Source: Nonomuraea turcica (GTDB lineage Bacteria > Actinomycetota > Actinomycetes > Streptosporangiales > Streptosporangiaceae). Taken from it: DNA of 54,117 nucleotides. The translations under genes and the position numbers were made by a program. How positions within the stretch are numbered: the stretch's first letter is position 1; each line of letters opens with the position of its first letter. Positions 25,988 through 33,407 of this stretch are shown piece after piece. The DNA is taken from assembly GCF_030718205.1 (NCBI RefSeq), contig NZ_JAUZQF010000047.1:1-54117 (forward strand), read 5' to 3'. A model generated the notes under the pieces. It was not told where the DNA came from and searched no databases. It worked only from the letters and a program-made list of their open reading frames with translations.

Positions 25988-27580
25988 GTGAAGCGGGTAG
26001 TTAGGGTTGTCGCCGGTATGGCGGTGCTCATCGCAGGGGTCGCGATCTCCGGCGGCGGGGCGCCGGCCATCGCCGCCAGACAGGCGCCGGTGGCCTGGGG
26101 GGCCTGTCCGGCGGTGGCGGGGAAGCCGGTGAACGCGAGCATCGAGTGCGCCACGGTCCGAGTGCCGCTCGACTACAGCGAGCCCATGGGGCAGTCGATC
26201 AAGGTGGCGATCAACAGGATCAAGGCCAAGGTGTCGCGTGACGCCAACCACCTCGGCACGCTGCTGATCAACCCGGGGGGTCCCGGGGCATCGGGGCGGA
26301 GCATGACCGCGTACGTGGCCGCGACGCTGCCCGCCAAGGTGAGCGAACGCTACGACATCGTGGGGTTCGATCCGCGCGGCGTCGGCGGCAGCGAGCCTTC
26401 GCTGCACTGCGTGGACCCGGAGGTCTACTACAAGGCCCCGAGACCGGACGCGGTCCCGCGCACGCTGAGCGAGGAGCGTGCGCTGCTGGGCAGAGCCTCC
26501 GACTACGCCACCCGCTGCGGTAACTTCTGGTCCTGGCTGCTGCCGCACCTGACCACAGAGAACTCGGCCAGGGACATGGACACGATCCGCGCCGCCCTCG
26601 GCGAGGAGAAGATCAGCTACTTGGGCTACTCGTACGGCACCTACCTGGGCGCCGTCTACGCCACGCTCTTCCCGCACCGGGTCAAGCGCCTGGTCATGGA
26701 CAGCATCGTGGACCCGACCGGCGTCTGGTACAAGGCGAACCTGGCCCAGGACGAGGCCTTCGAACGCCGGCACCGGGAGTTCCTCGCCTGGACGGCCAAG
26801 CACCACTCCACCTACAAGCTGGGCGCCACGCCCACGCAGACGTCGTTCGCCTACTACGCGATGCGCACGCGGCTGCGGGAGCGTCCGGCGGGCGGGGTCG
26901 TGGGCCCGAGCGAGCTCGACGACACCTTCACCCTCGCCGGGTACAGCGACCGGATGTGGCCCCGCTTCGCCCAGGCGTGGTCGTCCTACGTGCGCCAGGG
27001 CGACGTGAAGGGCCTGGTCGACATCTACACCAAGCACGGCAAGAGCGACTCCACCAAGGAGAACGGCTACGCCGTCTACCTCGGCGTCCAGTGCCGCGAT
27101 GCCACCTGGCCGCGCCAATGGGAGACATGGCGGACCGACATGACCGCGATGCATCGCCAGGCGCCGTTCATGACCTGGCCGAACGCCTGGTTCAACGCCC
27201 CCTGCGCCTTCTGGCCGGTCCCCGGTGGGAAGCCGGTTCAGGTGCAGGGCTCGTCGCAGCTGCCGCCCATTCTCATGCTCCAGACCCGTGGCGACGCCGC
27301 GACGCCGTACACGGGGGCTCTGCGGATGCGCACGCTCTTCCCCAGCGCGCGCATGGTGGTCGACAAGGGCGGCAACCATGGGGCGTCGCTGGCGGGTAAC
27401 CAGTGCGTGGACCGGCATCTGGCGGCGTACCTGCGGGACGGGTCCGTGCCGCCGCGTGACGCGGTCTGCGACCCGCTGCCCCAGCCCCATGCGGCGGCGG
27501 CCGCCCGCATGGCGGCGCAGGCGCCGGCTCAGCACCACGAGCTCCTGGGGGTGCTCACGGGGTTGCTTGGAGCACGATGA
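25988..27580 (+). CDS. Secreted alpha/beta hydrolase (tripeptidyl aminopeptidase-like)
   Basis: A 530-residue exported alpha/beta hydrolase of the SlpD/SlpE/TAP type, which removes short peptides from protein N-termini. Signal peptide MKRVVRVVAGMAVLIAGVAI with cleavage near ASG..AIAA. Hydrolase features: NPGGPGASGRS oxyanion loop, nucleophile Ser in YLGYSYGTYLG, acid Asp in LQTRGDAATPY and His in KGGNHGASLAG within the TAP-like C-terminal domain. GTG 25988 with GAGGGGG upstream. It interrupts the usual ispG-GNAT adjacency. Confidence 0.88.
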   Translation: MKRVVRVVAGMAVLIAGVAISGGGAPAIAARQAPVAWGACPAVAGKPVNASIECATVRVPLDYSEPMGQSIKVAINRIKAKVSRDANHLGTLLINPGGPGASGRSMTAYVAATLPAKVSERYDIVGFDPRGVGGSEPSLHCVDPEVYYKAPRPDAVPRTLSEERALLGRASDYATRCGNFWSWLLPHLTTENSARDMDTIRAALGEEKISYLGYSYGTYLGAVYATLFPHRVKRLVMDSIVDPTGVWYKANLAQDEAFERRHREFLAWTAKHHSTYKLGATPTQTSFAYYAMRTRLRERPAGGVVGPSELDDTFTLAGYSDRMWPRFAQAWSSYVRQGDVKGLVDIYTKHGKSDSTKENGYAVYLGVQCRDATWPRQWETWRTDMTAMHRQAPFMTWPNAWFNAPCAFWPVPGGKPVQVQGSSQLPPILMLQTRGDAATPYTGALRMRTLFPSARMVVDKGGNHGASLAGNQCVDRHLAAYLRDGSVPPRDAVCDPLPQPHAAAAARMAAQAPAQHHELLGVLTGLLGAR

Positions 27581-27588
27581 CGTCAAGA

Positions 27589-27633
27589 AAGGGTTACCGT
27601 GAGGAGCGCGTGATGAGCTAATCGGTAACCCTT
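27589..27633. promoter_or_regulatory. Inverted repeat before the GNAT gene
   Basis: AAGGGTTACCG (27589-27599) and CGGTAACCCTT (27623-27633) are exact 11-bp complements with a 23-nt loop. It could terminate the hydrolase transcript or act as an operator for the GNAT gene, whose probable -10 box TAGTCT (27638-27643) starts 5 nt later and ends 6 nt before GTG 27650. Confidence 0.55.
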
Positions 27634-27649
27634 CGCGTAGTCTGACCGT

Positions 27650-28495
27650 GTGATGCTGCGTACATCGGCGTCGCGTGTGCTTGACGACAGCGACCGGGAC
27701 GAGGTTCTCGCCCTGTTGGACACCGATCCGGTCGCCAACGTCTTCGTCTCCTCCAGAGTGCGGGCCGTCGGACTCAATCCGGCGCGGCTCGGCGGGCAGA
27801 TGTGGGGATTCGGGCCGCGCGGTGGCCTCGTGTCACTCTGCTACGCGGGAGCCAACATGGTGCCGGTCAGCGCCGGTCCCGAGGCGGTGCACGCGTTCGC
27901 CGACCGTGCCCGGAAACAGGGGCGGCGCTGCTCGTCCATCGTGGGTCCGGTGGATGCGGTGTCCCTGCTGTGGGAGCGGCTCGAGCCCTACTGGGGCCGG
28001 GCCAGGGCGATCCGCTGGGCGCAGCCGGTCATGGCCACCTCGCGCAAACCGCCGGTGCCCGCCGACCCGCTCGTCCGGCGGGTGCGGCCGGAGGAGTTCG
28101 ACGTCCTGCTGCCGGCGTGCGTGGCCATGTTCACCGAGGAAGTCGGCGTCTCGCCCAACCTTGGCGACGGCGGCGCGCTCTACCGCACCAGGGTCGCCGA
28201 GCTGATCAGGATCGGCCGGTCCTACGCGCGCATCGACAACGGGAAGGTCGTGTTCAAGGCGGAAGTGGGGGCGGTCACGCCGCAGGCCTGCCAGATCCAG
28301 GGCGTGTGGGTGGACCCGGAGCTGCGCGGAAAGGGGCACGCGGTGGCGGGCATGGCCGCCGTGGTCGAGGCCGCCTTGCAGTGCTTCGCCCCGGTGGTGA
28401 CCCTCTACGTCAACGACTACAACCACTCGGCGCGAGCGGTCTACCGTAAGGTCGGCTTCGTCGAAGTGGACACCTTCATGTCCGTGCTCTTTTAG
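27650..28495 (+). CDS. DUF4081-GNAT family N-acetyltransferase
   Basis: A 281-residue protein with an N-terminal DUF4081-type domain (~1-125, starting with DDSDRDEVLALLDTDPVANV) and a C-terminal GNAT fold (~140-281), where the acetyl-CoA loop VWVDPELRGKGHAVAGMAA and LYVNDYNHSARAVYRKVGF are visible. A homologue sits just after ispG in most actinobacteria (as next to gcpE in Mycobacterium), supporting the call. Start is GTG 27650 or ATG 27653; leaderless expression is likely. The stop overlaps the convergent DUF3037 gene (TTAG at 28492-28495). Substrate unknown. Confidence 0.87.
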   Translation: MMLRTSASRVLDDSDRDEVLALLDTDPVANVFVSSRVRAVGLNPARLGGQMWGFGPRGGLVSLCYAGANMVPVSAGPEAVHAFADRARKQGRRCSSIVGPVDAVSLLWERLEPYWGRARAIRWAQPVMATSRKPPVPADPLVRRVRPEEFDVLLPACVAMFTEEVGVSPNLGDGGALYRTRVAELIRIGRSYARIDNGKVVFKAEVGAVTPQACQIQGVWVDPELRGKGHAVAGMAAVVEAALQCFAPVVTLYVNDYNHSARAVYRKVGFVEVDTFMSVLF

Positions 28496-28869
28496 AGACG
28501 TACGAGCTTGTCGAACAGCCGGGCCAGCTCCGTGTCCGGATCCGCGGTGAGGCCCGCGTGCACCGGACCCGCCTGCACGATCGTGCTGCGAGGCGCCGTC
28601 AGCCAGCGGAACCTGCCCCCCAGCGACTCCGACTCCAGCGGTCCGGCCTCCTCGCCGCAGGCCCGTTCGTACGCGCCGAGCGCCCGGCGTACCGCGTCCA
28701 CGTCGGCCGTCGGGTCGAGCGCGCGCAACCGGGCCGGATCCAGCTCCACCCGCGCGCACAGGTAGCCGCGCGGCTGGCAGTAGAGCAGCACGCCCGCGTT
28801 GATCTGCTCGCCCCGCTCCACCCTGGGGATCACGCGGATGACCGCGTACTCGTAGACGTCCCTGGTCAT
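28492..28869 (-). CDS. DUF3037 domain protein
   Basis: A 125-residue protein matching the DUF3037 family (YEYAVIRVIPRVERGEQINA, then GVLLYCQPRGYLCARVELD). Function is unknown. ATG 28869 overlaps the stop of the upstream HipA-like kinase gene by 4 nt (28866-28869), so the two are translationally coupled. The long upstream extension of the frame to 29043 is a shadow of the kinase gene. Confidence 0.85.
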   Translation of the reverse strand: MTRDVYEYAVIRVIPRVERGEQINAGVLLYCQPRGYLCARVELDPARLRALDPTADVDAVRRALGAYERACGEEAGPLESESLGGRFRWLTAPRSTIVQAGPVHAGLTADPDTELARLFDKLVRL

Positions 28870-29678
28870 CGGGCGCCTCCCCGCCAGAACTCGCCGACGG
28901 ACCCAGGCCCGGACCGCGGCTGTGCCCGCTCCTCGCCGCGCACCAGCCACTCGCGCGGCCCGTGCGCCCGCCGCACCAGATGATCGACGTACGCCTCCCG
29001 CACCGCCTGCGGGTCGTCGAATCCCGGCTCTTCGTCGAGCCATTCGTCCGGCACCAGAGCCGTCACGGTCTCCAGCAGCTCGCGCGTGATCTTCCCCGCC
29101 AGGTCGGCGCCCGCGGCCGCCACGTCGCCGGCGAACGGGGCCAGCACATGGTCACCGGCGTCGAACGAGCGCTGCGGATCGGCCGTGGGCCAGTTGTGAT
29201 GGAACCAGAGCGACGCGCCGTGGTCGATCAGCCAGGTCTCGCGGTGCCAGACCAGCAGGTTGGGGTTGCGCCAGCTCCGGTCGATATTGTGAATGAGGCC
29301 GTCGAACCACACCACCCGCGCCGCGAACACCGGGTCAGCCGTCCACGCCAGCGGATCGAACCCCAGCGCGCCCGGCAGGAAATCCACCGCCAGGTTGAGC
29401 CCGGTGCTGGCCTTGAGCAGGTCCTGGACCTCCTCGTCCGGCTCCCGGATGCCGAGCTGCGGGTCGAGGTCGATGAGCTTGAGCTCGGGGGTCTTGAGCC
29501 CGAGCCGGCGGGCGAGCTCGCCGGCGATGATCTCGGCGACCAGCACCCTGCGGCCCTGACCCGCCTCGCGGAATTTCACGACGTAGGTGCCCAGGTCGTC
29601 GGCCTCGACGACGCCGGGCAGCGACCCGCCCTCCCGCAGCGGGGTCACATAACGGGTGGCTGCGATCTTATCCAGCAC
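28866..29678 (-). CDS. HipA-like kinase domain protein
   Basis: A 270-residue protein related to the HipA kinase fold. Seen: Gly-rich/Lys segment GTYVVKFREAGQGRRVLVAE, GELARRLGL, catalytic-loop-like FDGLIHNIDRSWRNPNLLVW and the DFG-like LIDHGASLWFHH. It lacks the N-terminal HipA_N domain and no HipB antitoxin gene is adjacent, so it is not a classical toxin-antitoxin module. It is coupled to a DUF3037 gene; this pairing recurs in actinobacteria and other bacteria, but its job is unknown to me. Confidence 0.8.
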   Translation of the reverse strand: MLDKIAATRYVTPLREGGSLPGVVEADDLGTYVVKFREAGQGRRVLVAEIIAGELARRLGLKTPELKLIDLDPQLGIREPDEEVQDLLKASTGLNLAVDFLPGALGFDPLAWTADPVFAARVVWFDGLIHNIDRSWRNPNLLVWHRETWLIDHGASLWFHHNWPTADPQRSFDAGDHVLAPFAGDVAAAGADLAGKITRELLETVTALVPDEWLDEEPGFDDPQAVREAYVDHLVRRAHGPREWLVRGEERAQPRSGPGSVGEFWRGGAR

Positions 29679-29687
29679 GACACGAGG

Positions 29688-30860
29688 TTATCGCCCATCC
29701 CAGGGGGTGGGCCGCGGGGGGCCGGGGGCGAAGGGGTGCTCACGTGAGGCCTCGACCGCGGCGAAGGCGTAGTCGAGCATGCGGCGCTCGTAACCGGCCT
29801 TCGCAGCGCCGATCCGCTGCCCGCCTGCCACCGCCCCGGCGAGCGCCTCGCTCAGCTCCCGCGCATCACGGAGCCCCACGTTGGCCCCTTCACCCCGTCC
29901 CGGGCTCATACTGTGGACGGCGTCCCCGACCAGCGTGACGGCCGGCTCCTCCCACGGCTCCACCCGCTGCGCCGAGTAGACCTGCAGGACGAACGTCGCT
30001 TCGACATCCGCCTCCCGCACGATGCGCTGGACCCCTTCGTGCCACCCCCGCACCGTGTCCATGGCCAGCCGGTGCAGCTCGGCGGGCGCCATGCCGTCGG
30101 GCCGGGGGCCGGGCACGCTCATCGTCCAGGAGAAATACCCGGGGAGGTCCGTGATCTGCGCACCGGGAGCATGCCGGGCGACGGCCTCGGGCACGGGGGT
30201 GAGCGTCCGGCAGGTGGCGATGGAGATGGCCCGGCCGTCCGGGGCGATGACCCGGTTGAAGGAGTCGACCAGCTCCGAGGGCGTATCGGCCAGTAGCTCG
30301 GGCGTGATCCAGGTCCTCCCGTAAAGCACCCAGTTGAGCTCGTCCACCACGGCCTCGGGCAGGAGCTGGGCCCGCACCCGCGAGCGGGCACCCTCGGCCC
30401 CCACGAGCAGGTCCCCGTCAACACTCTGCCCGCCGCCGAAGTGAGCGCGGATCCGGCCGTCATCGAGCCGCTCGTACCGCTGATAGTCCATCCCGAAACG
30501 CACACAATCCTCCAGCCCGGTCATGAGGATCTCCCGGAGCGTGAGCCGGTTGACCCCCAGGCCGTCGCCCTCGGGGATGTCCCTGGAGAACTTGGGTCGC
30601 AGGTCGGTCTCCATGAAGATCATGCGGGTGGCCGGGCGGATCGAGGTGGCCACGGCCAGCTCGAACAGGTCAGCCGGCAGGCAGGCGCGCAGCGCCTCCA
30701 CGCCGGTCTCCTTCAGGCTGATGCGATACCCCTGAGGCCGATGGCCGGCCGAAGGGCCGCGTTCGAAGAGGGTGACGCCGAGACCTGCCTTCCGCAGGCC
30801 CTGGGCAAGGCACAATCCAGCGATTCCGCCTCCCACGATCAAAACATGTGTCATGTCCAT
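29688..30860 (-). CDS. FAD-dependent monooxygenase (PHBH-type)
   Basis: A 390-residue flavoprotein hydroxylase of the p-hydroxybenzoate hydroxylase/TetX-like group. N-terminal dinucleotide fold THVLIVGGGIAGLCLAQGLR, mid DLLVGAEGARSRVRAQLLP (DG-type motif), and the FAD ribityl motif VTLVGDAVHSMSPGRGEGAN. ATG 30860 (or 30854) lacks a Shine-Dalgarno but sits 6 nt after a TACAGT box, with TGGACA 17 nt further upstream: a leaderless promoter. Divergent from a MarR gene whose operator overlaps both promoters. Role could be detoxification or aromatic/antibiotic modification. Confidence 0.88.
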   Translation of the reverse strand: MDMTHVLIVGGGIAGLCLAQGLRKAGLGVTLFERGPSAGHRPQGYRISLKETGVEALRACLPADLFELAVATSIRPATRMIFMETDLRPKFSRDIPEGDGLGVNRLTLREILMTGLEDCVRFGMDYQRYERLDDGRIRAHFGGGQSVDGDLLVGAEGARSRVRAQLLPEAVVDELNWVLYGRTWITPELLADTPSELVDSFNRVIAPDGRAISIATCRTLTPVPEAVARHAPGAQITDLPGYFSWTMSVPGPRPDGMAPAELHRLAMDTVRGWHEGVQRIVREADVEATFVLQVYSAQRVEPWEEPAVTLVGDAVHSMSPGRGEGANVGLRDARELSEALAGAVAGGQRIGAAKAGYERRMLDYAFAAVEASREHPFAPGPPRPTPWDGR

Positions 30861-30866
30861 GTCGCG

Positions 30867-30908
30867 ACTGTAGCTGTCGTGACAGCAAATGTCCATGCGG
30901 GGTACTCT
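30867..30908. promoter_or_regulatory. Divergent leaderless promoters and MarR operator
   Basis: Rightward: GTGACA (30879-30884), 18-nt spacer, TACTCT (30903-30908), 6 nt, ATG 30915. Leftward (minus strand): TGGACA (30895-30890), 17-nt spacer, TACAGT (30872-30867), 6 nt, ATG 30860. A 14-bp palindrome GCTGTCGTGACAGC (30873-30886) lies in both spacers and over the rightward -35 box, ideal for repression of both genes. Confidence 0.75.
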
Positions 30909-30914
30909 CGGGAG

Positions 30915-31376
30915 ATGACGGAGAACCGCGTGCCGCAGTCGACGTTCGAACTGGTCCTGGGGGGAGGGTCGCTGCTCGTGCAGGTGGGCAGGGAGCTCAA
31001 CACCGAGACCGAGCGGCGTCTCGCGCCGCTCGGTCTCACGGCGCAACAGGCCGCTCTGCTGCTGCACGCGGCGCGCGGCGGCAGCACGCCCAGCCTGCTG
31101 AAAAGCCAGCTCGGTACGGACACCGCCGGGATGACGCGGCTGCTCGACCGGCTAGAGGCCAAAGGGCTGCTGCGGCGGGAGCGGCATCCGGAGGACCGGC
31201 GTTCGATCGTCATCGAGCTGACGGACGAAGGGCAGGCGCTGGTGCCCCGGCTGCCGCCCGTCTTCGGGAAGATCAGTCACCAGGTCTTCGCGGGGTTCTC
31301 GCCCGATGAGGTCGCGCAGGTGACGGACATGCTGCGGCGCATCATGAAGAACCTCACTGATGGGCCGGACGCCTAG
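30915..31376 (+). CDS. MarR family transcriptional regulator
   Basis: A 153-residue winged-helix regulator: TAQQAALLLHAARGGSTPSL, then KSQLGTDTAGMTRLLDRLEA for the recognition helix and KGLLRRERHPEDRRSIVIEL for the wing with the family DRR motif. Probably represses itself and the divergent FAD monooxygenase in response to a phenolic or other small ligand. ATG 30915 is 6 nt after the -10 box. The stop overlaps that of the convergent SRPBCC gene (CTAG, 31373-31376). Confidence 0.9.
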   Translation: MTENRVPQSTFELVLGGGSLLVQVGRELNTETERRLAPLGLTAQQAALLLHAARGGSTPSLLKSQLGTDTAGMTRLLDRLEAKGLLRRERHPEDRRSIVIELTDEGQALVPRLPPVFGKISHQVFAGFSPDEVAQVTDMLRRIMKNLTDGPDA

Positions 31377-31915
31377 GGCGCTTGGGTGGCGCGGGCGCGG
31401 ACGGCGGACAGGATGATGTGGCGGACCAGGCCGCTGCCGAGACGGATCACCGCCCAATACCGCAGGAACGCCCGTCGTGCGGCCGAGCTTGTGGCCAGGA
31501 CGCGGGTCTCGGTCACCAGCCGCACTCGCCCGGAGCCCGCCTCCTCCAGCACGAAGCTGAACGTGCCCTTCGCGTAGCCCGGGCGGTCGAAAGCGTCGAA
31601 GTCGCCGGCGGTCGTGATGGACGGCGTGTCCTCGGCGCGGCCCAGGCGCCACCACTGGCCGACCGTGCCCAGGACCACCTCGCGGCCCGGGTCCTCGGCC
31701 AGGAGCGTGAAGGCGGACATGCCGGGATGGGGCCGGCCGCCGCGTGACCGCGAGACCAGCGCACGGGCGGCGAAGAGCGGCTTGGCGAGGCGGACGTCCG
31801 ACGATCGCAGGTGGGTGAGGGCGTCCCAGACGCGCTCGCGCGGGGCATTGATCACGATGGAGTGGCGTTCGGCGGCGTCGGGGCGGGGGATGAGCCGGTC
31901 GGCGAGCTGGGACAT
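31373..31915 (-). CDS. SRPBCC (START-like) superfamily protein
   Basis: A 180-residue protein with the polyketide-cyclase/dehydrase-like SRPBCC signature: HSIVINAPRERVWDALTHLR at the N-terminal strand-helix, later TFSFVLEEAGSGRVRLVTET and the long C-terminal helix around RRAFLRYWAVIRLGSGLVRH. Such proteins bind hydrophobic ligands; the specific ligand is unknown. AGAGGTGG precedes ATG 31915. Divergent from a TetR gene with two shared operators, so probably TetR-controlled. Confidence 0.8.
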   Translation of the reverse strand: MSQLADRLIPRPDAAERHSIVINAPRERVWDALTHLRSSDVRLAKPLFAARALVSRSRGGRPHPGMSAFTLLAEDPGREVVLGTVGQWWRLGRAEDTPSITTAGDFDAFDRPGYAKGTFSFVLEEAGSGRVRLVTETRVLATSSAARRAFLRYWAVIRLGSGLVRHIILSAVRARATQAP

Positions 31916-31929
31916 GGGCCACCTCTTCC

Positions 31930-31971
31930 ATACGGATGCGTATGGTACTGACTATACGGTGCCGTATGGCA
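31930..31971. promoter_or_regulatory. Two tandem TetR operators
   Basis: CCATACG-gatg-CGTATGG (31930-31947, perfect) and CTATACG-gtgc-CGTATGG (31954-31971, one mismatch) are 18-bp inverted repeats 24 bp apart centre to centre in the 66-bp divergent promoter region. Confidence 0.8.
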
Positions 31972-31981
31972 GGCTGGGCGG

Positions 31982-32527
31982 GTGGGCCGGTTGAACGCGG
32001 ATGACTGGGCGCGGGCCGCGCTGGACGCGCTGGCGGAAGGCGGGCTCGCCGCCGTCGCCGTCGAGCCGGTGGCCGTGCGGCTGGGCGTGTCGAAAGGCAG
32101 CTTCTACTGGCACTTCGCCAACCGGCATGCGCTGGTGGAGGCGGCGCTGTGGCGCTGGGAGGCCGAGACCGAGGAGATCATCGCCGGGCTGGAGGCGGTG
32201 CGTGATCCGGTGGCGCGCATGCGGATGCTGCTCGAAGGTGCCCTGGGGAGCGGGCGGGACGCGGCCATCTCGTTCCGGCTGATCAGCGAGGCCGACGATC
32301 CAGTGGTGGGGGCGGTGGTGCGGCGGGTGAGCGAGCGGCGGCTCGCGTATATGCAGGCCACGTTGGAGGAGGCCGGGCAGCCGCCGGCGGAGGCCCGCCG
32401 GCGGGTGCTGGCCGGGTACGGCGGCTACCTGGGGCTCGCGGCGCTGGCCCGCGTCGGGGTGGTGGCGGAGCCGCCGCTCGACCTGGTTGACACGCTCATG
32501 GCCGAGCTCGGCCTCCCGCCGGCCTGA
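31982..32527 (+). CDS. TetR family transcriptional regulator
   Basis: A 181-residue repressor with helix-turn-helix ALDALAEGGLAAVAVEPVAV then RLGVSKGSFYWHFANRHALV, a classical TetR recognition helix. GTG 31982. The two operators immediately upstream imply control of itself and the SRPBCC gene. It converges on the LLM oxidoreductase gene with a 10-bp gap. Ligand unknown. Confidence 0.9.
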   Translation: MGRLNADDWARAALDALAEGGLAAVAVEPVAVRLGVSKGSFYWHFANRHALVEAALWRWEAETEEIIAGLEAVRDPVARMRMLLEGALGSGRDAAISFRLISEADDPVVGAVVRRVSERRLAYMQATLEEAGQPPAEARRRVLAGYGGYLGLAALARVGVVAEPPLDLVDTLMAELGLPPA

Positions 32528-32537
32528 CTCCGCAGCA

Positions 32538-33407
32538 TCAGAGCTTCGCGATGACCTCCTCCGCGAAGCGTTCCATGGTGGCGATCTTGAGCTCGAGTGT
32601 GCCCTCGCCGTACCGTGACTTCTCCTCCGGGGTGGCCAGCCACCACGGGGCGGCCAGCGTGCCGGTCACGCCCTTGGCGGCGAAATGACGGTAGGTTTCC
32701 GCGTCCGGCAGCACGGCGAGCGGCGCGATGATGTCGAACGGCCCCGTCCTGCCGTTCTCGTCGAGGTGCCGGCGCAGCGTGTCGAGCACGGGGTCGAGCT
32801 GCTCCTCCGTGTAGATGCGGTTGCCGATCCAGCCGTCGCCGGCGCGGGCCGCCCGCCGCAGGGCCGCCTCGCTGTCGCCGCCCACGTACACCGGGATGCG
32901 CTGGGCGGGGGTCGGTGAGATCGACAGGGGCGGGAGGCCGTCCAGGCTGACCGTCTCGCCCGCCCAGAGCGAGCGCAGCACGGGAAGCATGGCGTCCAGC
33001 CGCCGCCCCCGCGTCTGGAAGTCCTGTCCTGTGGCGACGAACTCCTCCTTGCACCACCCCACGCCCACTCCGAACGTCACCCGGTCGCGGGACAACACCG
33101 CCGCCGTGGACACCTGCTTCGCCACGGTGAGCAGGTCGCGGGCGGGGGCGATGTAGACGTTCGGCGAGAAGCGCAGGGACGTGGTGACCGCCGCCATCGC
33201 CCCGATCGTCACCCACACGTCCGGCCAGTGCGTCGTGGCGTCCCAGCGCGGCCGTCCCGACCGCGAGTAGGGGTACGGTGTGGCGAAGTCGGCGTAGAAG
33301 AGGTGGTCCGACAGCGTCAGCGTGTCGAACCCGCACCGCTCGGCCGCCCGGGCCAGCTCCACGAACTGGCCGGCGTCGACGAACGAGGCCCCCAGCCAGA
33401 TCTTCAT
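32538..33407 (-). CDS. LLM class oxidoreductase, TIGR03619-like (F420-dependent)
   Basis: A 289-residue bacterial-luciferase-like enzyme: ELARAAERCGFDTLTLSDHL at the N-terminus, RFSPNVYIAPARDLLTVAKQ, RVTFGVGVGWCKEEFVATG and IPVYVGGDSEAALRRAARAG. The GVGVGWCKEEF motif is typical of actinobacterial F420-linked members. ATG 33407 overlaps the stop of the preceding LLM gene by 4 nt, so these two are one operon; proteins may act together on one substrate (inference). Confidence 0.88.
   Translation of the reverse strand: MKIWLGASFVDAGQFVELARAAERCGFDTLTLSDHLFYADFATPYPYSRSGRPRWDATTHWPDVWVTIGAMAAVTTSLRFSPNVYIAPARDLLTVAKQVSTAAVLSRDRVTFGVGVGWCKEEFVATGQDFQTRGRRLDAMLPVLRSLWAGETVSLDGLPPLSISPTPAQRIPVYVGGDSEAALRRAARAGDGWIGNRIYTEEQLDPVLDTLRRHLDENGRTGPFDIIAPLAVLPDAETYRHFAAKGVTGTLAAPWWLATPEEKSRYGEGTLELKIATMERFAEEVIAKL

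Noticed and set aside
28866..29678. HipA-like gene as a HipBA toxin-antitoxin system
   Set aside because: No HipB-type DNA-binding antitoxin is adjacent and the HipA_N domain is missing.
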